A DNA stretch of 64,000 bases from Echinostoma caproni (lineage: Eukaryota > Platyhelminthes > Trematoda > Plagiorchiida > Echinostomatidae): assembly GCA_900618425.1 (NCBI GenBank), contig UZAN01039527.1, positions 82,189 to 146,188 on the forward strand, given 5' to 3'. The notes beneath the pieces were generated by a model that saw only the letters and a list, made by a program, of their open reading frames with translations, ran no database searches and was not told the DNA's origin. Shown piece by piece: positions 56,743 to 64,000 of this stretch (positions are counted from its first letter, which is position 1; each line of letters begins with the position of its first letter). Position numbers and translations under genes: made by a program.

Positions 56743-56799
56743 GTAAGTAGCATTTGTCTATTAGGATCTAAGTTGTGTACGCAACCGAAACTCGTTCAG

Positions 56800-56836
56800 G
56801 CAGTCCAACTTCCCTGACCGAAAACCGAGCATATAG
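56800..56836 (+). CDS. possible terminal exon
   Basis: Acceptor CTCGTTCAG, then QSNFPDRKPSI and TAG at 56834-56836, in phase with the exon ending at 56742. A minus-strand ORF overlaps. Weak on its own. Confidence 0.2.
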
Positions 56837-57734
56837 AGCAACAATGCGTTGGATTCCAGGTCTGTTGTGGACAAAAACTGTTGTTTAAATGGCTTGAAAA
56901 TGAGTTTATCTCAGTCATACATTTACCCGTTCTCTGTGTTTTGATCCATGTTGCTGGCTTTTTTCGGTACTTTGAAAGAATACTACACCGACCTCGCGTA
57001 CTGCATGGAACTATTATGACTTTTGGGAGCATCTGAATTTACATTTCAGCCAAATGTACTTACTGAATTACGGTGGAAACTAATAGAACTGGAATAATAT
57101 TAACAGAAAACCCAGAAACATTGAACTTTAGGTTTGAATGTTTGCAGCCATTCCATGATTGTTTTGTTACTGTTCACCAGAACACGAGCCGCGTGACGGA
57201 TCGGATTGATTATGCGGAAACGGGATCAAGTAGCTGAGAGGAAATGGGTATGTGATCTTCGAGAATTTTCATAGCAAACTTCGCACGCACAAATGGGAAG
57301 ATCACATGGCGCATAATCTACTACCTCGAGACAGTTAATTGTAGATGAATGTTTAATGGTGAATAGAGACACATCGTTTATAAGTTTTTTAATGCATCCA
57401 GGAAAATGGTTGAGGAACAGGATGAAATCGGCGGGTAAGATGTACGAACTGAGAATTTTGGTAGGACAGCAAACTACTTGACAGATCCTACTGTAGTGAG
57501 TCCTCCGGCAAACTGAACGATATGTTTATCAGGTATCCTGAAATGGCTTATCCCGCATTATCTTTATCATCACGTTAGGGAACGCTTTATAACAATGGAT
57601 TAGGCCATCTCAAATAATCCGTGCCGATTTTACAAGAATCGGCAGTCTCTATGAGATTACAACCCAGTCTGAGACGCGGCCTCGACTTATATACGGAGCA
57701 CGTTCTATCAGTGCCATCGATGGGGTCTCGTAAA

Positions 57735-57965
57735 TCACCGAATGCAGCGTGCAGGTGCTGTACAAAAGCATAGCAGGCCTCCATGGCGGTGCCGCATCGG
57801 TGGTAACTTAACCAACTTATCACCCTGGGTGTGTGTTCGAATCCCACCACCACCACCCAACTTTCGCCACTGCGTGTTGAATGGTAGCCCTTGGAGTGGC
57901 CGCTTCTCTCTTCCTGAAAATCGTATCCTTGCATATTCAATAAAAGGAAGTAAAATCAAAAATGG
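57735..57965 (+). mobile_element. tRNA-derived SINE, family 2 (copy 6, plus strand)
   Basis: The only plus-strand copy and the clearest. A-box-like TGGCGGTGCCGCATCGGTGG (57784-57803), B-box GTTCGAATCCC (57835-57845), a CCACCACCACCACC stretch, body with GGCCGCTTCTCTCTTCCTG, and 3' tail TATTCAATAAAAGGAAGTAA. The AATAAA in the tail is kept in most copies. No protein encoded. Confidence 0.75.
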
Positions 57966-58370
57966 AAAATGAACCCCACCGAGTTTGCCAATGTTTTCAA
58001 ACTTGAGACTGTTGTCTTCTTTTTATATATCGAAAGAGTAAAGGCAAAAGTAACGCGAAAGAACTACAACAAATGAACATTTCAAATATTGTAGTATTGA
58101 GATCCAGTCAGAAAAACGTTCCACTAGAACATTCATGACATAAAGAAGGTGAATTCCGTTTATTTTTTCAGTATCGAAAGCAGTTAGTGAACTGGTGTGA
58201 CTGACAGATGGACATCCAGAACAGCTATTGGGAATGGATGAACTACATTAAAGCCCAAAACATAGTGGTTTCGACAGGCAGGCATTGGTCTAGCACACTG
58301 CTCATGGTCTAACACCTAAACTGAGGTGATACTCGTCAACTGGTTTACTTAAATAGAAAGAATAGAACTT

Positions 58371-58482
58371 TTGTGATGAATTTTGTCACGTCAGGAGCAA
58401 GGGGAAGGTGAACTAAAAAACTATTTGCTACACTGTAGACCTGTTTTGACCTATTCCGATTTCATCGGACAGTGTCAAGCTG
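58371..58482 (-). mobile_element. HHR-SINE fragment, sub-family A (copy 4)
   Basis: Minus strand: the ribozyme (58431-58474) followed by a diverged tail (TAGTTTTTTAGTTCACC ... GACAAAATTCATC). The tRNA-like head is not recognisable. Confidence 0.5.
58431..58474 (-). ncRNA. hammerhead ribozyme (fragment copy, decayed)
   Basis: Stem I CACTG/CAGTG is perfect. The core is CCGATGA (U4 changed to C), stem II ATCGG/AATAGGT is weak, and GAAAC is AAAAC. Recognisable but not expected to cleave. Confidence 0.5.
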
Positions 58483-58674
58483 CACAAGTCCCGGAGTCAG
58501 GAGCAAGCTTTTGCGGTTTCTTTCATGCTATCCCATATCTAAGCAAAGTAAAATTGGTCTGCTTAGTTGCCACGACCTATCTCCATTGATACGGTCACCG
58601 AGTCCATCTGGGCTGATGGACTAGTACTGCTGAACAAACCCAATAGAATCAAAATGGATGTAAAACGTATTTAT

Positions 58675-58860
58675 ATGCGATGGAAATATTTGTGATAACC
58701 GACAAAGAGCACTGGGCAGCTGTTTCGTTCTGTTTGGGACTCGTCAGCGGTGCGTACATTTTTTATGTCCCTGTCAGGACTGGAACCCCGAAAATCCGGG
58801 TAGGGACGTCAAACCCCTACCCCTGAGCTACACGGTCGACGGTCATCACCTTATGTGAAT
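58675..58860 (-). mobile_element. HHR-SINE, sub-family B (copy 2)
   Basis: Minus strand: tRNA-like head with A-box GTAGCTCAGGGGTAG (58817-58831) and B-box GGGGTTCCAGTCC (58777-58789), CTGACAGGGACAT, ribozyme (58709-58753), and tail TCTTTGTCGGTTATCACAAA. The head differs clearly from the TGGCCGAGTGGG head of sub-family A. Confidence 0.75.
58709..58753 (-). ncRNA. hammerhead ribozyme (SINE B copy 2, core intact)
   Basis: Minus strand: GCACCG, core CTGACGA, stem II GTCCC-AAAC-AGAAC (one mismatch), GAAAC intact, stem III region ACAGCTGC, then CAGTGC. All core bases are kept. The cleavage triplet is GCC rather than GTC, and stem I has one mismatch, so activity is uncertain. The CTGACGAGTCCC segment is very close to the known schistosome Sm-alpha ribozyme. 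Confidence 0.75.
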
Positions 58861-58974
58861 GACTCGATCAATTTAGATTATCAAGTTTGGATTAGCCCAT
58901 TCGATTTTTCAGAGGTACCAGGCACTTTGATGGTCTTGAGTGTGTTTACCTCCTTGGAAGATCGTTAATTCTCC

Positions 58975-59070
58975 ACTAGTTAAATGCATTTATTTGCGAT
59001 GGGAATATTTGTGATGACCAATAAGAGTGTCTGGTGCATCAGAACAATCAAATGGGCTAATCCAAATTTG
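58975..59070 (-). mobile_element. HHR-SINE sub-family B fragment lacking the ribozyme
   Basis: Minus strand: leader GGATTAGCCCATTTGATTG joined almost directly to ACACTCTTATTGGTCATCAC and the sub-family B tail. The joint falls at about the ribozyme cleavage point. A second leader copy (GGATTAGCCCATTCGATT) lies in plus orientation at 58880-58897. Confidence 0.55.
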
Positions 59071-60790
59071 GAACTCCAAATGGCTGTGCACTGCTTTCCA
59101 GTTCTTCATTGAATGTTTTTCTCTGCTCTGTACATAACGAATTTTGTGAAGCAAGCGTCTATCATCTTCATGGGATAAAACTTATTTGTCACATTCATCA
59201 GGAAGGATGCATAATGCGATTATATTCCAAAAGCAACTGTTTTTCCTTTTCTCGGTGGAGGTAAATATTAGGCATTTGAACGAATTCAAATTGCTTCTGA
59301 CGGAACAATGAATCTAAAACTTTTAAATGTTATTGCTCAGTCGACGAAACAGTCAATAAGGGATTGTCGTAATATAAACCACAGAACAGTACCATGGAGC
59401 ATTAAAGACAATCCGGGATATTTTCTGCAATCGGGCGTTATGCCGAATTAAGTTTAATGGTTTTGGGATTTGTATTCTCAATTGTTTTGAACTCGAAACT
59501 CCGTGAACTATGCCTGATAGTATTGTGGAATAAAGATCATTTAATAGCCCGCACACCCTCTTCTTACCGGTGTATTCTAATCTCATCAACAAATCAATTC
59601 ATGTCAAATCAAGCCAAGAAATCGGTTTTTGCACCCACTTTCCACTCAATCAGCCTACTTTAGCAAACCGGTTTCTGGCTTTCACCAACCTCGGCAGAGA
59701 GTGACCTGTCACGTGACGCATATTTCGGAGACTGTACATTTGTTTGTGCATAAAAAGATCGGGGGGAAAAGCGAAGGTGTCACTTCTAGTTGACATGCAT
59801 ATGTTTGATGAGCCGCGAAGAATAAATTTCCCTGGGGTCGCGAGAGTGTTTTGACATTCGGGGCTGATTCCATAGTCCACTTTGTTGTTGTTGTTGTTGC
59901 TATGCCATTGTGAATTTAGATCAAAATCAGCTGGAAGAAACACTCTTATTTTTCAAGCAAATATTCATCTTTGGTGCAAAAGTTTCGGACAAAAACAGCC
60001 GTCCACTCCAAAGTTAACTATGTGGGATCAAACTAGCGGTTCCGTTTGAATCACAGACATTCAAACGGGATAAGTAATGCAGGAATCATCCGATTAAATT
60101 TTCGTTACTTTGATAAAAAAGCTACTCTTCAAAGTTTGAACGGAAATTGCTGCCTCAGTCCGTCAGGGACGAGAAATCGCTTGGTACACGATAAACAGTG
60201 AAATATTCAAATGTTATATAAAAGGTTTGTGGTAGATATTTGTAGATGTTTGTAGGGAGTTTATTCGTCATGCTGAGTCAAGTTAAAAGTTTTAATGTAG
60301 GAATTACTTATAAATTCATGTTTCTCTTGTCTTATTAGCATATTTAATCGTTTCTCGGTAAAAACAATTGCAAATGTCACATACATGTGGTTTCAGATAG
60401 GAGATAAAACACTGTAGTCTTTAAATAAAGTAAGTTTTGAGTCGTGTAGGGATGTACGATATGTCATCAAGCCTCGGCTTGAAAGACTTAACTTACGTTG
60501 CAAAAACGGGGTGAGATAGCAGAGCGTTCCAAGTGACTAGAAAAGATTGACACCGGCATTTCAGTGGATACTTTGGGGGCATTGATTTGAAATACCATCC
60601 ACCTGAGGTGAATGTTGGATGATAATGCGAACAGTAAACGATATGAGAGGTGAATTTATCCCTGACCAATAAAAAGTCTTGAAAATTCTTTACAGTTATT
60701 TCTACTACCACTTACTACCATACTATCTTACTACCGATGGTCAGAAATAGGTATCGGGCAAGCTCCGCATATATCGACTGGAGTTGACGT
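59071..60790. other. no firm feature
   Basis: A (TTG)n tract of six units at 59882-59899. ORFs on both strands lack supporting signals. Confidence 0.3.
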
Positions 60791-60794
60791 GTAG

Positions 60795-60900
60795 GTAGCT
60801 ACTGATAGTCAGCCTGAATAGCCCAAGCGGTAAGCTGTTCGGAATAACCATTGTTCGTTCTCGGGTTCAAGCCCCGAAAATTTGGTAAATCGATATCGCT
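60795..60900 (+). mobile_element. tRNA-like sequence, SINE family 3
   Basis: AGCCCAAGCGGTAAGC resembles a leucine/serine-type D-arm/A-box, and TCGGGTTCAAGCCCCGA near 60858-60874 folds as a perfect 5-bp T-arm with B-box GGTTCAAGCCC. No matching acceptor stem closes the cloverleaf, so it is tRNA-derived rather than a working tRNA gene. It resembles no other repeat in the window. Confidence 0.45.
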
Positions 60901-60950
60901 TATGATTCCTGTTAAAGATGAAGTAAAATGATTTCATGCATCTTCCGTAG

Positions 60951-60990
60951 TCTGATTGTCATAATAACTCCGTGCGGTGGATGAACTTTG
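60951..60990 (+). CDS. candidate exon 1 of micro-exon chain
   Basis: A strong acceptor (TTCATGCATCTTCCGTAG), 13 codons (SDCHNNSVRWMNF) plus one base, and a consensus donor TTTG|GTAAGT. Joins in phase to 61261. Upstream exons are not identified. Confidence 0.4.
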
Positions 60991-61260
60991 GTAAGTAAAT
61001 GGAATATGCTAATCTATCACAAGATATTTTATTATTTTTGCTACTTTGGTCGCTATGTGAGATTTATCAGCCATAATTGAAGCTACGCTCGGAATCAAAC
61101 CTCAGTTAAAATCTATCAGTCACATTGTGGTATGTTTGGAAATTTTATTTGAAACAAAGATCAGCACTGATTAAGTATCCCAAACTATCTTTTCTGATAG
61201 TCCGTCAGTACGGATGTGTTGGTCGATTGTTGATTTTTCTCACCGACTTTCGTATTTAAG

Positions 61261-61370
61261 AAGGTTACCAGTTTTGTACGTTCAAATTGTCCCATCGAAC
61301 ACGCTTAAAACAACTCTGCCACTCGTGCACAGATTTTAAGCCCAAAATAAAATGCTTTGGAACAGTTTGT
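61261..61370 (+). CDS. candidate exon 2 of micro-exon chain
   Basis: Acceptor CCGACTTTCGTATTTAAG, 36 codons plus the leading split codon: GYQFCTFKLSHRTRLKQL, then CHSCTDFKPKIKCFGTVC, donor TTTGT|GTGAGA. Cys-rich (five Cys in 36 residues) and basic, suggesting a secreted or disulphide-bonded protein. Ends in phase 0 and fits 62246. Confidence 0.4.
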
Positions 61371-61531
61371 GTGAGAACTGAACTATTTCCGTCCCATTCG
61401 AACTCATTGTTCTGGGACACTTTGGTTTGACCGAGTGACAGAACGATAATATTGAACGGTCTTCGTAACCTCACCCAGTTGGTACTAATTGACCTAGGTC
61501 ATTACTAAGACAGGCAAGTATCTAATTGTAG

Positions 61532-61964
61532 AATGGAAGAAGGTGAATGCTTAGAAAACGATCGACCCATTGACCGATCAATAACGACCTATTTGAAAAA
61601 ACCCTCCAATCTATGTGCTGGTCAATGCACCCCTGTGTGTCCCTGTAGATATGTGTATTTGTGCGTGCGTCCGTGCGGAAATGCTTGTTCTATTGCGGAA
61701 CTAGGTAAAACTAACCGGTACAATAAACGAGACTGTTCCTCGCAAGTGAGCATAACTGCTGGAAGGAGAAAAATTGATGCCACTAGGGAGAAACCGTATA
61801 AGATAATTGAATCAATGAGATTAGACAACACGGTGGCTCATTGCTGTTGCCGAAGTTCAACCAAATTGGTGTTGGACCATGATGACCCTATCCCGGTGAC
61901 CGAAATATATAATGCGTTTAGACTAGAATCATTTGGCTCAATGCAAAAGCATCTCGTGATGTGA
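61532..61964 (+). CDS. ORF of 143 codons inside the chain's third interval
   Basis: After an acceptor TAATTGTAG, an ATG-started frame (MEEGECLENDRPIDRSITTY...) runs to TGA at 61962-61964. It has a Cys-rich middle (CAGQCTPVCPC, then CVRPCGNAC) and a CCCRSS motif. It is either an alternative last exon, a separate small gene, or chance: one ORF of this length is about what chance gives in this window. It does not fit the phase of the exon ending at 61370. Confidence 0.35.
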
Positions 61965-62245
61965 TGTGCTATTTTGGTGAACGGAAGCTTCGATTTTTCG
62001 CTTCAAGAAATTGCTCAGGCCATGAGTGGATTTCTTGCTTTGCAGGGTTGAAAATGTGATTGCAAGGAAATGTTTCCTGGATAAATAATTGGATTTAAGC
62101 AAATGTAAAGTGCGTAGCCTAAGAGATAGAACGACCTTCAGATAACCATGTTTAGCTGACTATTCATCAGTAGTCAATACAGGTGGAAATTCCATTCATT
62201 ACGCGCATGCAGGCTTTATACATGGACCATGCCTCTCACATTTAG

Positions 62246-62283
62246 ACAAAATTCTCAACTGCAGACTGTCGTGAAACAGTAAG
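62246..62283 (+). CDS. candidate exon 3 of micro-exon chain, 38 nt
   Basis: A strong acceptor (CATGCCTCTCACATTTAG), TKFSTADCRETV plus two bases, donor AAG|GTAATT. In phase with the exons at 61261 and 62334. Confidence 0.4.
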
Positions 62284-62333
62284 GTAATTTTATTCAGGTG
62301 CGATCATCGAAGGACCCATACTTATCTAATTAG

Positions 62334-62354
62334 TTGCTCATATGTCTACAAAGA
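62334..62354 (+). CDS. candidate exon 4, 21-nt micro-exon
   Basis: Acceptor ACTTATCTAATTAG after a 50-bp intron, S-CSYVYK, then a consensus donor AAAGA|GTAAGT. Enters and leaves in the phases required by its neighbours. Confidence 0.35.
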
Positions 62355-62428
62355 GTAAGTGTTAGCTATCACTACAGGTGTTGATCAAACCCGTGTAACG
62401 TTACTCTCATTTTGAAAATACGTTTCAG

Positions 62429-62495
62429 TCTCCAACACCCTACTTGTATTTTAATGGTTATGGATAAAGTTTATTTATTCCTGACTCCATGCTAA
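62429..62495 (+). CDS. candidate terminal exon of micro-exon chain
   Basis: Acceptor GAAAATACGTTTCAG, then D-LQHPTCILMVMDKVYLFLTPC and TAA at 62493-62495. An AATAAA lies at 62590-62595. The chain (60951, 61261, 62246, 62334, 62429) keeps phase throughout and gives a small Cys-rich protein, similar in style to trematode micro-exon genes, although I cannot match it to one. Confidence 0.35.
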
Positions 62496-62589
62496 ACCTC
62501 CTACCTCCAGTGCCCAAAAATGAAGAAGGCCAAATGAAATATGAGCGAGATGAAAGTACAATACCTGTAAGAAGTCTATGAGTCATTTC

Positions 62590-62595
62590 AATAAA
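62590..62595 (+). terminator. polyadenylation signal AATAAA
   Basis: In TTTCAATAAATAAATTC, about 95 bp after the modelled stop at 62495. Confidence 0.3.
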
Positions 62596-63472
62596 TAAAT
62601 TCTAGTTACGTTTTCCACGGTGACTTTGTTATTTCACAACTGATGCACCAGCAACCATCGTCAAAATCGCGAAATCGTACATTTTAATGGCATGTGGCTA
62701 ATAGAAGCAAAGACAAAAGTGGGTATCATATTAGATATTTTGCGTCTGATTTGGAGCAATATCATATTCAATCCCGTGAATCAGTCTGGCGAAATGAAGC
62801 ATTGAGAGGAAAAACCGTGATGAAAATCAGGATGTTGCTCGAGTTTGGTCTATACCAGTAGAGCAGCCGCTATGTCTAAAATTCCCTGGAACTGCCAAAC
62901 AGTAATTTGATCCTGTTTTCGAATCGATCGGTCGCATTCCCCAACGTGACTCCTGTCGCAGACGGATAATTTAATTGGAAATAACTCGCGACCACCTGAC
63001 ATGACAATGTTTAAATAAAAGTTTGTCATGACGATGACAAGATTTTGTTAAAAAAACATCTGTGGAAGCGGCATCGTGACATTGAGATATTGCTAAAAAC
63101 GAGTACATTGCGTTATCTTCGTGGTATGCGCGGAGCGCATATTTCAATCAAAACAGACCACGTTTGAACTATTATTGCACCTACTGGTTTGATGTTCTGT
63201 TTTTTGGTGAACATCGGAACTCTTGCCATTTGATGAAAATCAGATTGTAATGTAAAAACAAATAATTCTAGTTGCTCTTAGAGTAGAATCGTATTAAGTA
63301 GTCTAGAGTGCCTTTAGCCTATTACATTTCGAATATGCTCCATGGAACTTATCAATATCTGTTCCTGAAAACGAACCCTATTGAAGAGTGACGCGCATCA
63401 CGTTGGTGACGCAATGAAAGATATGCTCCAAACGGAGTGCATATGAGATACATTGAAGGCATGTAAAGAATT

Positions 63473-63878
63473 CTAATCCTTCCGAATCATGAGCTCCACC
63501 AGTTTTCGTACAGTCACGGACGCAAAAAATTGTATGTTAAAACACCACTCAAGGGTGTTCTTCTTTTCTCCTACTCCAATGGAAAGGTGCATTTGATATC
63601 CATAGTACAGTGATGCATTCAATTGTATATGCAGGAAAAATCTAACGCGCACTCTAGCCACAGTGAGCCAGTTCTCAAATTCAGAAAGATTCTTCAAATT
63701 GTTCACCGTGAACAAGTCATCATGGTTCTCCGAGAAATCTCTGAAGGCATTAAAACTGGTCTGTGTTATTTTAGTTCGCGCTGATTTAATCAGTTTGTGC
63801 ATTTCGGAAAAGGATATTACATCGGTGGAAAGAATAAGAAAAACAGTGGAAGCACAGCGTAGTGTATGTTGACTTTTG
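63473..63878 (-). CDS. candidate terminal exon, about 135 codons
   Basis: A strong minus-strand acceptor (ATTTTATTAACATTTCCTATAG) lies just above 63878. The frame is then open to a stop at 63473-63475. It reads SQHTLRCASTVFLILSTDV, later MHKLIKSARTKITQTSFNAF and NNLKNLSEFENWLTVARVRV, then LYYGYQMHLSI. The mix of charged and aromatic residues is protein-like. An inner donor (GGA|GTAGGA near 63570) could end it earlier. No family recognised. The acceptor plus the length make this one of the stronger exon candidates. Confidence 0.4.
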
Positions 63879-64000
63879 CTATAGGAAATGTTAATAAAAT
63901 ACGGGTTCAGGTGACTTGGGTGATTTTGTTCTCCCAAAGGAAGATAATTAAAGCATGCGGGTCGAGTAATGCTAGGTAAATATGTGTGTATGCATAGTGA

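Noticed and set aside
60811..60885. A functional tRNA gene
   Set aside because: The T-arm is perfect but no acceptor stem closes the cloverleaf; treated as tRNA-derived repeat.
1..64000. CRISPR arrays, bacterial operons, rRNA genes, phage modules
   Set aside because: No regularly spaced repeats, no long intact ORFs with ribosome-binding sites, and eukaryotic retroelements throughout.

Overview
The window looks like a gene-poor, repeat-rich stretch of an invertebrate eukaryote, most likely a digenean flatworm (trematode). It is AT-rich, carries no bacterial-style operons or long intact ORFs, and holds one large assembly gap (46816-47250) plus scattered single Ns. The repeats are the best evidence for the lineage: CR1/jockey-like and RTE-like LINE fragments, small solo LTRs, tRNA-headed SINEs, and short interspersed elements with a hammerhead ribozyme of the same design as the schistosome Sm-alpha ribozyme. 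The species itself cannot be named from this.

The most interesting system is a family of short elements that carry a hammerhead ribozyme (HHR) in their body. At least eight copies or remnants lie at 11.4, 15.3, 19.0, 40.4, 49.0, 51.9, 58.4 and 58.7 kb, with a ribozyme-less fragment at 59.0 kb. The ribozyme has a 6-bp stem I (GCACTG/CAGTGC), the CTGATGA core, a short stem II, GAAAC, and a tiny self-complementary stem III (ACAGCTGT) ending in the GTC cleavage site. Two sub-families put different tRNA-like heads on the same ribozyme body. At least two copies are also bounded by 29-42 bp terminal inverted repeats.

Other mobile DNA: a second tRNA-derived SINE family (six copies, five on the minus strand); four solo LTRs of one family (6.6, 7.6, 32.0, 38.4 kb); an inactive LINE on the minus strand (29.6-31.4 kb) whose relative at 21.2-23.5 kb on the plus strand has a second LINE inserted in it; a LINE 3' end at 8.7-9.4 kb; and an RTE 3' end at 44.0-44.4 kb. 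Microsatellites include (TG)n at 16.35 kb, (TCTG)n at 16.93-17.07 kb and (CA)n at 42.75 kb.

Host genes appear only as scattered short exons. I built candidate models by eye from acceptor and donor sites, open frames and matching phase. The best are plus-strand chains at 4974-5530, 8320-8630, 34390-34892, 54828-55115 (AATAAA at 55165) and 60951-62495 (AATAAA at 62590), plus exons at 1351, 15540, 20214, 42316, 46696 and 47528, and a minus-strand exon at 63473-63878. Several use very small exons (21-43 nt), a style known in trematodes. None matched a protein family I recognise. Short open exons arise by chance in AT-rich DNA, so these are hypotheses with modest confidence, and RNA-seq would decide them.
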